A stretch of DNA of 20,215 nucleotides from an uncultured Alphaproteobacteria bacterium (GCA_944390185.1 CALXPA010000009.1:1-20215), one strand, 5' to 3'. Counted from the stretch's first letter, positions 6,848 to 15,501 are shown. Program-made: numbers and translations. The notes: a model not told the origin generated them from the sequence alone.

Positions 6848-9800
6848 CTAGAATCTATATGATCCCGATACCCTGATGTTATGCAACTGTATAACATCAT
6901 TATATTGATACCGATAATCAATTCCCATCTGGAATCCGTTCGCGGACAGCATCTCTATACCACCGCCGATATTCGCCCACAGCGGATCCAAATCCACGTC
7001 ATATCTGGTATAATCATGCGCCAGGGCGAATTTGTACCGGACATAATCAGGCGCCCCAAACACATCATATTCGATGCCAATTGACGCATATGGACGAATC
7101 TGGAACCATGCCGACGGATATATACGCTTTTGCGCAATTAACGAATATCCCGGTGTCAACATGAAATATCCATCGGATTTCATATCCATATAATCCTGGC
7201 CTGCGGCCTGTTCCGTAACAGAAAATCCAAAGTTGTACCCAACACGCGCGTATGCATTACCCACGATATATTGGTTCAACCAATCGTGCATCAGTCCCCA
7301 TTCACTGATCAAACTGAACGCGGTACCATCACCAGATATTGTATCAACAAAATTCTGGCTGCGTGTGATGTCAAACAGATGCATATCCAAGAACGCATTT
7401 CCATACAGACGTGTCTTTTCGCCCAAGATTTTCATCATGTATCCACCAACGCCGATATTCGTATTTTCGACATCAACATTAACATTCCCGGCGATTGTTG
7501 AACCCGGCATATACCCCAGATTCATTGCATCGGTGTTTTCACTGGACATGTTCGACACATGCGCAGTCAATCCCAAGATAACCGTTTCAGAATTCTGCCA
7601 GTCAAACCCGCCAGATACACTGAATCTGTTACCATCGACCCGTTTACCATCCGACACATCCTGGGTAAACATACCGAAATCGACATCCACCCATCCTTTG
7701 CTAAGATTACGGTTACGATTCCATATAAATTCATCGAACATTCTGTCTTCGAATGAACGGAAATTCGTATGCTCGTTCAGGGCAATGCTGCCCGCGATTT
7801 GTTCCAGTTCACGTGGTTGGAACAAACGGCTGAAACGTGCCAAACTGGTCCCATCACGACTGGTGTTATAATATTCCATGCGATCGTACAGTTCATTTGC
7901 CGCCAATTCCAGATTCGTGCCGTCAAATATCACAGGAATTGCCTCAATCGGGGTATCATTATAAAATCCTGTATTTTGCAACTGGCCCGCGACCAAGTTA
8001 TCCAACGCCCCGGCACTGACATATTCGCCATCGGTATGCGGAACAGTGCGTTCAACAATTGGCTGGATACGGAATACTTCGACCGGCCCACCAAAGCGCG
8101 GATCAAACACGATATAAATACTGTCTTCGATACCATCGCCATCGGTATCACGCATCGACAAATACGCTGGTAAATCAGTATCAGATCCGTTGAAATTACT
8201 GCCGATTTCATCGTTGGCCTTTAACGAATCCAGATAATTAAAGCAAATCGATCCGTCTGCGTTACAGAAATTTACATTCAGATTACGGATTTTATCACCG
8301 ACCTCGCGAATACCGTCATCGGCGTGCACCAACCATATAGCCGTCCCCTGGTCAACAGTGTCGAACAAATCGATACCAACCTGGCCCAGTTTCAACGGCG
8401 TCTTTTCCGAATGCGTTCCAAACCCAGAAACATTTGATACGAATTGACCGCCAACCTCGATCATTGCCGCACCATTGTCCGCATTTGTGATAACCCCCAA
8501 CGTGTTATCATTATTCAGACTGACCGTCGCCCAATAGTTAGGATTCCGCACATCACCTGCATCGCCCCCACTGGACGTGGCATACGGCAATATGGCGGCA
8601 TTCAATGAACTATTATTGTCAAATATATAGTTCTGGCCAATCGTCATTTCTTTCAGCCCGATGAATTCGACGCCCCCAGAAACATTGCCATCAACCGACA
8701 CATTCAACCAATTCGTATCAGGATTCGCCGCAAAGCGCAAATTTGTTGCCGTAATACCATCAGAACCAATATTAACAGAACTGGTATTAAACGTCATGCC
8801 ACCATCTGTTTGAATGATACCATCCAACGTAACCCCAGACGTCGTCACGATATAGTCACTGGCCCCGGCCAAGACATTCACTGCGCCCGCCCCCAGTTCG
8901 TCAACATCCGCACCCTGGTACAAGATATTGCCAACGAACTGCGCATCTGCCTGGGTTGTCGTCAGCCCCGCCCCCGCCAGCGTAATCACACCCGTATTCG
9001 CTGTGCCGGTCATGTCAAACGTATTAACAGTCAACACACCTGCCCCAGAATCCAGGGTCAAATCACCCGCGTTCTGAATACCGCCAGACTGTGCAATCGT
9101 TATTCCATTGTCCGCATCCAGTACCAACGTTCCAGAATTATTGATACCGCCCACCGATGCGGTTGTCCCAATATTGAATACACTGGACGCGCCCTGGGCT
9201 ATATTTACCCCCCCTGTAATATTCAATGCGCCGCCCAGATTATACGTCGCCGAATTTCCAGATGCATCAAAATCCCCGCCAACAGACAATGCCGTTGCCG
9301 TAAACGTAATCGGGGATGTCGCCAATAAATTCAATCCTGACGAACCAGCCCCCGCACCCTGGCGCATACCGGCATAAATATTCGCATAACCGCCCAAAGT
9401 TATTGTTGATGCCGTTGTATTAACCATCGCCGATGTTGCCGGTGCAGAACTGTCCCCGACGGTCAAATTCCCCAATACCACGGTATCCGCATTCATTGTC
9501 AGCGTTCCCGCCTGGGCCGTCACCGCCCCTGTCTTTATCATGCCGTTTGTCGATTCCATTGTCATATCGTCGCTGTTTGTAACCGCACCCGCGACAATAT
9601 CACCCGCCGCCACAAACGTCGCCGTTGCCATGTTATTAATCGCCTGGGCATTAATTGCATTTGCCGTCACAGATAACACGCCCGATTGACCCTGGCCGGT
9701 CGCGCTGGCCTTGCCGTTTGAAATTTGATAGTCAAACGTTGCCGTCCCCTGTGTTTCAAGGGCCAGATTGCCCGCGTTAATCACCAATCCGCTGACCGTT

Positions 9801-12175
9801 AACTGTTCACCCGCATCCAGGTTCAATGTTTTGCCTTCGCCGACGGACACCGCACCATTAACATTCATGCCCCCCAAATACGCCGCGTCATCGGCCGCAT
9901 CACTGGTATCGGCACTTATCGTTAATACATCGCCACGGGCCACCATGCCTGATGCCGGGCTGGTACCGTCCATCCATATACCGCCACCGATATCCACACT
10001 TCCATCTGCGTTAATTTGATTACCATATATGATCAACCCCGATTCACTGTCCAGTGTTCGAACATTTGTAACCGCCGAATATATTGTTGCCGACGCCCCT
10101 GCACCGACGACAAAGTCTTGTCCCACGGTCAGCGTTCCTGTATTTCCGGTTCCCTGATCCCCACTTAATCCAAACACCAACGACCTATTCTGGCCAGACA
10201 CCTGAACATTACCATCAATATCAATCAGATCAGACGCCAATACCGCGCCGTACGCCGTATCAGCACCAGATGTATTAACATTCAGAACACTGCCGCCGAC
10301 ATCGATCGACGTCGCCGCCAATGTTGTCGCCGACCCAGAATGCTGTAAATTCATTCCCGCGCCATTTGCACCACCACCCACGGTGATATTATCTGCAATC
10401 GTGGCCGCGCCCGTAACATTTATATTATCAGTTGCACCCGAAACGTTTAATGTCGCACCATTTGCCACAGCCAGCCCATTCTTCATATCGACGGCCCCGG
10501 CCAGTGCCCGCAAATTCACCACACCACCATTGACCGCAAACGCACCATTAATGGCCATACTGCTGCCTGTCGATGCACTTGACGAATCAGACCCGTCAAT
10601 GGTCGCAATACCCGATTCGTTTGTAAAGCTGCCATCAATTGTTATACCGCGTGCATTGATTAATAATTCTGACGCATTATCCCCCGACTGGGCCACGCCA
10701 TTTAAAACACTGCCCTTGATAGAAATTTTGCCGTCCTCGTCCGTTGGTGCCAATATCTTCAGCGACCGTCCCGTATTCGTCACACCTGCCAAGGTAACCG
10801 TATTTCCCGTCAGTGCCATCGTGCCCGCACCCAAATTAGACACATCACCATTAACCGTCAGCACATCCGCCGATGTTATGGTCGTACTGGCATTCGCAAC
10901 CGCCCCGTTTTCTATAACAGCGCCATTGATAACGATGCTGGCCCCCGCATCATCCCACGTTGTTAAATTCAACGCCGTTCCATTATTTATCACCGATTCG
11001 GCAACGATATCCTTAACTTTAACAGTCATATTCGCGCCAGTATTCACAACATTTTCATCCGTCTGGCCATTATCAATCGCACCGACCGTCAATTGACCAT
11101 CATGCACCAACAATTTAAACTGATTCAATTTATTAGACAACAAATGCGTCCACGCATCTGTCGACGCCTGGCTGAATGTCAATGTATCTGTTTCAAAAGA
11201 AAACACATCATCAACGTCCATCGTGCTCAGATCAAATCCATACGCGATATCCGTTGCCCCACTGACAACAACGTTCAAATCACCGCCATTTATAAAAGAC
11301 GCATCCCCCTGGGGCGGAATACCAGAAACATCCAACGCATCCAGGTTCAAATCCATTTTATCGCCACTGTTAACAACGGCGCCCTTAACAATTAATCCAC
11401 CGGTACCATCACCACTGTTTTTCACAGTCATGGTTCCGGTATTTTCCAAACTGCCCGCGATATTGAACACACCACCAACGGTAAAGTCCATTGCGCCAGG
11501 TGTGCCACTGACCCCATCCGCCAATGCATTCTGGATATCACCATTGGACACAATCGATCCGGCTGTAATATTAACATTCCCAGTTCCCGTATCAACCAAG
11601 CCACCAATTTCCAGTCCATTATCAATCACCAGGCTGGTATCGCCGCCCGTGACATTAATCATCCCTGTGTTCATCACATTTGCGGTCACGGTCAGCCCGT
11701 TTGCCACATCAACCGCCCCATTGGACGTAAACGTCAATGCATCTTCGACCACCAACGCGCCATTTGCATCGATTGAACCGAACGTCATATTGACCGAATC
11801 AGGTGTGGCGGTATCTGGCGCCTTTATATTCAACGTAAACCCATCCGCAATTTCCAGTGCCCCAGTAACACTGATTGCGCCGCCAGATTGCAGTTCGAAC
11901 GTCTTGTCCGCCGCCGATGTCACATAAACAAATCCCGTATCGTTACCACCCTGATAATCACGACCGATATACAGATTCTGACCAACTGTGATACCACCCG
12001 TGTCCGCAACGATGGCATTCCCTGCCCCCTGAAAGACATAGGTTGTATCCGTCGCCGTCAACCCACCAGTTATGTCATAATTATTATTAACACCCGGGTC
12101 GACATATTGAACATCTGCGGCACGCACCCCCAGCGGGGCCAGGCACAACACAAAAAAAATTGTTTTTTTCATCAT
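6848..12175 (-). CDS. Large autotransporter with beta-helical passenger and C-terminal beta-barrel
   Basis: The 1775-residue product is a type V autotransporter. A Sec signal peptide (residues 1-19, ending GVRA) precedes about 1,200 residues of irregular repeats rich in Gly, Asn, Thr, Val and Asp, such as VNNSGDM-like turns and GNLTVG, typical of right-handed beta-helix passengers. A calcium-loop-like segment DTDGDGIED follows near residue 1340, then an alpha-helical linker. The last 280 residues (from about 1495, WVDVDFGMF) alternate polar and aromatic residues as in a barrel and end in SGSYRF with the terminal Phe needed for barrel assembly. The passenger should be displayed on the cell surface, probably for adhesion; no protease or lipase motif was seen. 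The start follows a purine-rich GGAAGAAAG stretch; the next codon is also ATG. It is monocistronic. Confidence 0.93.
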   Translation of the reverse strand: MMKKTIFFVLCLAPLGVRAADVQYVDPGVNNNYDITGGLTATDTTYVFQGAGNAIVADTGGITVGQNLYIGRDYQGGNDTGFVYVTSAADKTFELQSGGAISVTGALEIADGFTLNIKAPDTATPDSVNMTFGSIDANGALVVEDALTFTSNGAVDVANGLTVTANVMNTGMINVTGGDTSLVIDNGLEIGGLVDTGTGNVNITAGSIVSNGDIQNALADGVSGTPGAMDFTVGGVFNIAGSLENTGTMTVKNSGDGTGGLIVKGAVVNSGDKMDLNLDALDVSGIPPQGDASFINGGDLNVVVSGATDIAYGFDLSTMDVDDVFSFETDTLTFSQASTDAWTHLLSNKLNQFKLLVHDGQLTVGAIDNGQTDENVVNTGANMTVKVKDIVAESVINNGTALNLTTWDDAGASIVINGAVIENGAVANASTTITSADVLTVNGDVSNLGAGTMALTGNTVTLAGVTNTGRSLKILAPTDEDGKISIKGSVLNGVAQSGDNASELLINARGITIDGSFTNESGIATIDGSDSSSASTGSSMAINGAFAVNGGVVNLRALAGAVDMKNGLAVANGATLNVSGATDNINVTGAATIADNITVGGGANGAGMNLQHSGSATTLAATSIDVGGSVLNVNTSGADTAYGAVLASDLIDIDGNVQVSGQNRSLVFGLSGDQGTGNTGTLTVGQDFVVGAGASATIYSAVTNVRTLDSESGLIIYGNQINADGSVDIGGGIWMDGTSPASGMVARGDVLTISADTSDAADDAAYLGGMNVNGAVSVGEGKTLNLDAGEQLTVSGLVINAGNLALETQGTATFDYQISNGKASATGQGQSGVLSVTANAINAQAINNMATATFVAAGDIVAGAVTNSDDMTMESTNGMIKTGAVTAQAGTLTMNADTVVLGNLTVGDSSAPATSAMVNTTASTITLGGYANIYAGMRQGAGAGSSGLNLLATSPITFTATALSVGGDFDASGNSATYNLGGALNITGGVNIAQGASSVFNIGTTASVGGINNSGTLVLDADNGITIAQSGGIQNAGDLTLDSGAGVLTVNTFDMTGTANTGVITLAGAGLTTTQADAQFVGNILYQGADVDELGAGAVNVLAGASDYIVTTSGVTLDGIIQTDGGMTFNTSSVNIGSDGITATNLRFAANPDTNWLNVSVDGNVSGGVEFIGLKEMTIGQNYIFDNNSSLNAAILPYATSSGGDAGDVRNPNYWATVSLNNDNTLGVITNADNGAAMIEVGGQFVSNVSGFGTHSEKTPLKLGQVGIDLFDTVDQGTAIWLVHADDGIREVGDKIRNLNVNFCNADGSICFNYLDSLKANDEIGSNFNGSDTDLPAYLSMRDTDGDGIEDSIYIVFDPRFGGPVEVFRIQPIVERTVPHTDGEYVSAGALDNLVAGQLQNTGFYNDTPIEAIPVIFDGTNLELAANELYDRMEYYNTSRDGTSLARFSRLFQPRELEQIAGSIALNEHTNFRSFEDRMFDEFIWNRNRNLSKGWVDVDFGMFTQDVSDGKRVDGNRFSVSGGFDWQNSETVILGLTAHVSNMSSENTDAMNLGYMPGSTIAGNVNVDVENTNIGVGGYMMKILGEKTRLYGNAFLDMHLFDITRSQNFVDTISGDGTAFSLISEWGLMHDWLNQYIVGNAYARVGYNFGFSVTEQAAGQDYMDMKSDGYFMLTPGYSLIAQKRIYPSAWFQIRPYASIGIEYDVFGAPDYVRYKFALAHDYTRYDVDLDPLWANIGGGIEMLSANGFQMGIDYRYQYNDVIQLHNIRVSGSYRF

Positions 12176-12211
12176 GATTTTTTTCTTTCTTCCAATCGCT
12201 TTTACCATTAT

Positions 12212-12240
12212 ATTATTGCACAATTTGTCGATTAAGACAA
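12212..12240 (-). promoter_or_regulatory. Likely promoter of the autotransporter gene
   Basis: Minus strand TTGTCT, 17-base spacer, AATAAT (-35 at 12235-12240, -10 at 12212-12217). An alternative -10, TATAAT, overlaps at 12207-12212 with a weaker -35. It lies about 35 bases upstream of the chosen start. Confidence 0.5.
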
Positions 12241-12299
12241 GAATGAACTGAACATAAACTAAATTTTTTAGGAATGAATAACACTAAACACAAAACACA

Positions 12300-12306
12300 A
12301 AAGGAG
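12300..12306 (+). promoter_or_regulatory. Strong ribosome binding site of eno
   Basis: AAGGAGG at 12300-12306 lies 8 bases before the ATG at 12315. It is the best Shine-Dalgarno match in the window and fits a highly expressed glycolytic gene. Confidence 0.8.
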
Positions 12307-12314
12307 GAAAAAAC

Positions 12315-13577
12315 ATGTTTAATATCACACAGATTCATGCCCGGCAAATCATGGACAGTCGCGGTAATCCAACAATTGAATGCGACATACGTCTGTCTGG
12401 TGGGGCATGCGGCCGCGCGGCGGTACCATCTGGGGCATCAACCGGTTCGTTCGAAGCGCTGGAACTGCGCGACGGGGGCGCGGCGTATATGGGCAAAGGC
12501 GTCTTGACCGCGGTAAAAAATGTAAATGAAATTATTGCGCCGGCAATTATAGGCATGGACGCATCTGATCAAACCGCACTGGATGAAAAAATGATTGCAC
12601 TGGACGGCACAGACAACAAATCAAAATTAGGCGCAAATGCGATACTGGCCGTATCCTTGGCGGCGGCGCATGCGGTCGCGGCCCAGAAACACATCCCGCT
12701 GTACCAATATATTGCCGAAGTCTACGGCAACACAAACCCGTGTGTATTACCTCGCCCCATGATGAACATAATAAACGGCGGCGCACACGCAGACAATGGA
12801 CTGGACGCCCAAGAATTCATGATTATTCCAAACGGCGCCAAATCCGAAAGCGACGCCATCCGCATGGGTACCGAAGTATTCCATCACCTGAAATCCATCT
12901 TAAAGCGCGACGGCAATTCCACCAATGTCGGTGACGAAGGTGGCTTTGCGCCAAACTTTCATTCATGCACGATGGCACTGGACACAATTATTGCGGCAAT
13001 ACGTGACGCGGGATACACGCCGGGCACAGACATATCAATTGGTTTGGACGTTGCGTCATCTGAATTCTATCGCGATGGCAAATATGAATTCGAAGGCAAA
13101 TCCATGACGTCTGATGACATGATTGCGTTTTACACAGACTTGATTGCCCAGTATCCAATTATTTCTATCGAAGACGCATTGGCCGAAGAAGATTGGCCAG
13201 GGTGGCGGCGCCTGACCGACGCGATTGGGCACACATGTCAACTGGTTGGGGATGACCTGTTTGTGACAAACCCGGTCCGTCTGGAAAAAGGAATTGACGC
13301 CGGCGTTGCAAATGCTATATTGATCAAGGTCAACCAAATCGGCAGTTTAACAGAAACACTGCGCGCGATAAAAATGGCCCAAGACGCAAATTACGGCGTC
13401 ATCATTTCGCACCGCAGTGGTGAAACCGAAGACACAACAATCGCGGATCTGGCGGTGGCAACAAACGCCGGCCAAATAAAGACCGGTTCTATGTCGCGCA
13501 CAGATCGCATGGCGAAATATAACCAGCTGCTGCGCATCCAAGAAGAACTGGGCGACGCCGCAAAGTATGGTATATAA
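12315..13577 (+). CDS. eno: Enolase (phosphopyruvate hydratase)
   Basis: The 420-residue product converts 2-phosphoglycerate to phosphoenolpyruvate in glycolysis and is often also part of the RNA degradosome. Motifs are in order: RQIMDSRGNPT near the N-terminus, PSGASTG (38-44), GDEGGFAPN with catalytic Glu208, magnesium ligands Asp245 (GLD), Glu286 (SIED) and Asp313 (VGDD), catalytic Lys338 in LIKVNQIG, SHRSGETED (365-373), and the C-terminal signature IKTGSMSRTDRMAKYNQLL. Length is near the usual 425-430. A possible promoter TTAAGA-17-TAAACT lies upstream but is weak by eye. A small membrane protein gene follows 7 bases after the stop and may share the transcript. Confidence 0.98.
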   Translation: MFNITQIHARQIMDSRGNPTIECDIRLSGGACGRAAVPSGASTGSFEALELRDGGAAYMGKGVLTAVKNVNEIIAPAIIGMDASDQTALDEKMIALDGTDNKSKLGANAILAVSLAAAHAVAAQKHIPLYQYIAEVYGNTNPCVLPRPMMNIINGGAHADNGLDAQEFMIIPNGAKSESDAIRMGTEVFHHLKSILKRDGNSTNVGDEGGFAPNFHSCTMALDTIIAAIRDAGYTPGTDISIGLDVASSEFYRDGKYEFEGKSMTSDDMIAFYTDLIAQYPIISIEDALAEEDWPGWRRLTDAIGHTCQLVGDDLFVTNPVRLEKGIDAGVANAILIKVNQIGSLTETLRAIKMAQDANYGVIISHRSGETEDTTIADLAVATNAGQIKTGSMSRTDRMAKYNQLLRIQEELGDAAKYGI

Positions 13578-13584
13578 ACAAAAA

Positions 13585-13791
13585 ATGATAATGTCGTTTG
13601 ATATTTTATTGGCGATAAAATACGTTGCATCTGTTGCAATCGTGTTGGCGATTATTTTGGCCCCCGCATGGCTGGCACGCCAGAATAATCGCGCCAAAAA
13701 CGACATGATATTGGTCCGCCTGGGCAGCTGGCTGTTTTTATGGACGGGCATTGGGTGGTTATGGGCCCTGTTCTGGTCTGCAAAAAAATAA
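13585..13791 (+). CDS. Small two-helix membrane protein, superinfection-immunity-like
   Basis: From the ATG at 13585 the product is 68 residues with two membrane helices, about residues 5-25 and 43-62. The motif between and within the second helix, ARQNNRAKNDMILVRLGS then WTGIGWLWALFW, resembles the superinfection immunity protein family (PF14373), whose members share an Ala-Arg-rich loop and a GWTxIGWxxAL helix. Despite the name, many members are chromosomal and of unknown role. Another reading starts at 13567 inside eno; no start has a clear ribosome binding site, which fits coupling to enolase translation. The family assignment is by eye. Confidence 0.65.
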   Translation: MIMSFDILLAIKYVASVAIVLAIILAPAWLARQNNRAKNDMILVRLGSWLFLWTGIGWLWALFWSAKK

Positions 13792-13809
13792 AATTTCCAA
13801 ATAAAACCA

Positions 13810-13838
13810 TTGCAAAAAACGGCCCTGTGTGCTAGAAT
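13810..13838 (+). promoter_or_regulatory. Promoter of the cysteine-rich exported protein cluster
   Basis: TTGCAA, 17-base spacer, TAGAAT (-35 at 13810-13815, -10 at 13833-13838), with TG close before the -10. The leader to the first ATG at 13929 is about 85 bases. Confidence 0.65.
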
Positions 13839-13928
13839 TTTGGGCGAAAGAGAAGAAAAAGCATTGCCTAATCTAAACGGTGGTTTGTTTTGTACAACAC
13901 AATAAAAACACAGGGGGCAATAAACACC

Positions 13929-14396
13929 ATGCAACACTATATTTTTTCTGCGATTTTCGTGGGAATATTTGCGTATATTTCCACCGCACATGCCGTTACA
14001 AAGTGCGTACCACTGCAGCGTGATGGTATGACACTGGTATCTTTTGATGGACAACAAATGACGGCCGATTGGCACGCCGTATTGGGAAATCCCACACTGG
14101 GCCAAACAGTCAACGTCAGCGGCGTCGCAACATGTGCAGACGTAAACCAAAATGATGATAACCAAACAGGCATTGCTGCCGTCGAACCAGAAAACATACA
14201 TCGCACAAACGTCAATGCCCGGAACAGCCGCTGTTATTGTCGCATGATTCGGCCGGTCGTATCAACATTTTGGGTACGTCTGGGACCTGGTATGACAGAC
14301 GGCACCGCATGCCCCGGCAATTGCGCCATATATTGCGGCCGTTTTGCCGCCGATATTGCGACATACATGCTAACGGTGGAGTATATAGTCGACTAA
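13929..14396 (+). CDS. Exported cysteine-rich protein, first of a tandem pair
   Basis: The 155-residue product has a signal peptide of 22 residues ending TAHA. The mature part starts VTKC and contains VNVSGVATCADV, NSRCYCRMIRPVVSTFW and CPGNCAIYC. Paired and clustered cysteines suggest a disulfide-rich periplasmic or surface protein. The gene downstream encodes a paralogue with the same order of motifs (TKC, ING-x-STCA, N-x2-CYCR-x3-P-x-VS-x-W, C-x3-C-x3-C). I chose the start at 13929 because the signal peptide begins there, although the ribosome binding site (AGGGGG, 11 bases away) is imperfect and an in-frame start lies at 13890. No family recognised. Confidence 0.75.
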   Translation: MQHYIFSAIFVGIFAYISTAHAVTKCVPLQRDGMTLVSFDGQQMTADWHAVLGNPTLGQTVNVSGVATCADVNQNDDNQTGIAAVEPENIHRTNVNARNSRCYCRMIRPVVSTFWVRLGPGMTDGTACPGNCAIYCGRFAADIATYMLTVEYIVD

Positions 14397-14401
14397 AATT
14401 C

Positions 14402-14408
14402 CAAGGAG
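14402..14408 (+). promoter_or_regulatory. Strong ribosome binding site of the second cysteine-rich gene
   Basis: AAGGAG lies 8 bases before the ATG at 14417. It shows that translation begins with the MKNYLFL signal peptide rather than at the internal ATG at 14523, and so that the frame really is broken in between. Confidence 0.8.
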
Positions 14409-14416
14409 ATAACCTG

Positions 14417-14852
14417 ATGAAAAACTACTTATTTCTGATATGTGCGACACGCATATGCTGTGACGCGCATGCCGCATTAACTAAATGCTTTATGGCGGGG
14501 GGGTATTTCGTCATGCACAGCCATGGCCCCGGCATCCAATACCGGCACCGATCCAGATTGGGCCATCAAATGCACAGACACCGACGGCACCACTGTACAA
14601 ATAAACGGGATATCCACATGCGCCACGTATACTGGGGATTCTGTCACGGAATTATCCGTCCAACCAGAATGGGACAGTAACAACGCATGCTATTGCCGGG
14701 CGCTGACCCCGTTTGTCAGTAACTGGATTATGGTCCAACGAATTGGTGGTTACACAAATTGTATGGGCAGTTGCAGTAACGCCTGTCGCGGCGCAATGAC
14801 CAGTGCATCAAACCGGGAATTGTTATTCACGGACTATCCAGCCGATCAATAA
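14417..14852 (+). pseudogene. Second exported cysteine-rich protein, out of frame at a run of seven G
   Basis: A start with a strong ribosome binding site gives MKNYLFLICATRICCDAHA then ALTKCFMAGG, a signal peptide and the same TKC start as the preceding paralogue. The frame then leaves the homologous reading at the G-run 14497-14503. With six G instead of seven, the product continues GGISSCTAMAPAS into the long frame that ends at 14852, giving about 144 residues with NGISTCA, NNACYCRALTPFVSNW and C-x3-C-x3-C, all matching the paralogue. As written, the signal peptide is separated from the mature domain. The state could be phase-variable OFF, a fixed mutation or a consensus error. An internal start at 14523 would make a 109-residue product without export signal and without a ribosome binding site. 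Confidence 0.7.
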
Positions 14853-14867
14853 ACAAAGGAATTTGAT

Positions 14868-15170
14868 ATGAAAGGACGTGCGTGTTTTATATTAACAATA
14901 ACGACATTCAGTATCGGCGCATATGCGGCGACCCAATTGCCGGACACCGCCTGTCCCGTCGGCCATTTTTCCGCCACCGAAGACCAATTAATTTTGGTTG
15001 ATGGCACATCATGTCCGGCGGGTTATATGGCGGTTGGCGGGGACGCGCCGACCAGTTGCCTGGTCGCCAACCCAGATGGCGTATGTGTCATGTACGCCCC
15101 GGCCGGTACAACATATACGGACACATCGGGACATTCGTTCGAATTTACCCAGGCATGCCCGCTGGAATAA
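14868..15170 (+). CDS. Small exported cysteine-rich protein
   Basis: The 100-residue product has a signal peptide of about 20 residues ending GAYA, and a mature part of 80 residues with six cysteines spread as CPVGHF, CPAGYM, CLV, CVMYAP and a near-terminal CPLE. AAAGGA precedes the ATG. It lies 15 bases after the frameshifted gene and probably belongs to the same transcript as the two tandem paralogues, but it does not share their CYCR motif. The CPxG turns resemble those of the module protein at 19249-19941. No family recognised; an exported disulfide-bonded protein is the most that can be said. Confidence 0.8.
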   Translation: MKGRACFILTITTFSIGAYAATQLPDTACPVGHFSATEDQLILVDGTSCPAGYMAVGGDAPTSCLVANPDGVCVMYAPAGTTYTDTSGHSFEFTQACPLE

Positions 15171-15187
15171 TCGCCCTGCTGATGCAT

Positions 15188-15203
15188 CTGTGCGTCTGCA
15201 CAG
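15188..15203 (+). repeat. Small hairpin similar to one in the right-edge palindromic element
   Basis: CTGTGC-GTCT-GCACAG forms a 6-bp stem 17 bases after the gene ending at 15170. Its reverse complement differs at one base from the hairpin at 20148-20163. It lacks a T-run, so it is a poor terminator. Confidence 0.45.
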
Positions 15204-15214
15204 GGTGATATAAA

Positions 15215-15244
15215 CAAAAAATCCCCGTGAATACCCACGGGGAT
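15215..15244 (-). terminator. Terminator of the 53-residue minus-strand gene
   Basis: A 9-bp stem ATCCCCGTG / CACGGGGAT with a 6-base loop (15221-15244) is followed on the minus strand by TTTTTTG. It starts 26 bases beyond the stop of the small gene. Without a T-run on the plus strand it is weaker for the cluster that ends at 15170. Confidence 0.8.
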
Positions 15245-15269
15245 ATAAATAACAAGTACGCTAATTGCG

Positions 15270-15431
15270 TTAATTTTCTTTTTGTTGCCGATTATGGACA
15301 TCAATACCGCGCAACATAAATTCTGCCGTCAAATTCACCACCGCAGCCGTACCTTTTCTATACCCTGCACCGTGCGTCTTATTTTGCAACGCGGCCGTGG
15401 CCTGACCCAGTTCGTTTATTTTCTCAGTCAT
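15270..15431 (-). CDS. Small unknown protein of 53 residues
   Basis: An ATG at 15431 with AGAGG 8 bases upstream opens a 53-codon frame starting TEKINELGQATAALQNK and ending GIDVHNRQQKEN. The product is hydrophilic, without signal peptide or membrane helix, and predicted mostly helical. Three independent signals support a real gene: a near-consensus promoter at 15470-15498, a ribosome binding site, and a strong terminator just after the stop. It lies between the OmpA-like gene and the convergent cysteine-rich cluster. I do not recognise the family. It is short enough to be missed by length-filtered gene finding; an alternative is that the transcript acts mainly as a small RNA. Confidence 0.65.
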   Translation of the reverse strand: MTEKINELGQATAALQNKTHGAGYRKGTAAVVNLTAEFMLRGIDVHNRQQKEN

Positions 15432-15469
15432 GTTCAATGCCTCTTTACAAACATCTCTCTGACAACAAG

Positions 15470-15498
15470 AATGTATACTAACAATTCTTTTTTGTCAA
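15470..15498 (-). promoter_or_regulatory. Strong promoter of the 53-residue gene
   Basis: Minus strand TTGACA, 17-base spacer, TACATT (-35 at 15493-15498, -10 at 15470-15475). The -35 is a perfect consensus and sits immediately beyond the stop codon of the upstream OmpA-like gene. Confidence 0.75.
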
Positions 15499-15501
15499 GT
15501 A

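Noticed and set aside
10383..11927. Plus-strand frames of 237 and 234 codons inside the autotransporter
   Set aside because: They are antisense to the repetitive passenger. Its biased codon use keeps the opposite strand open, and no ribosome binding sites or protein features were seen.
13347..14201. 284-codon minus-strand frame across the end of enolase and the first cysteine-rich gene
   Set aside because: It runs antisense to two well-supported genes and over their promoter, with no start signals of its own.
15023..15304. 93-codon minus-strand frame
   Set aside because: It runs through the terminator hairpin at 15221-15244 and overlaps the supported 53-residue gene in another frame.
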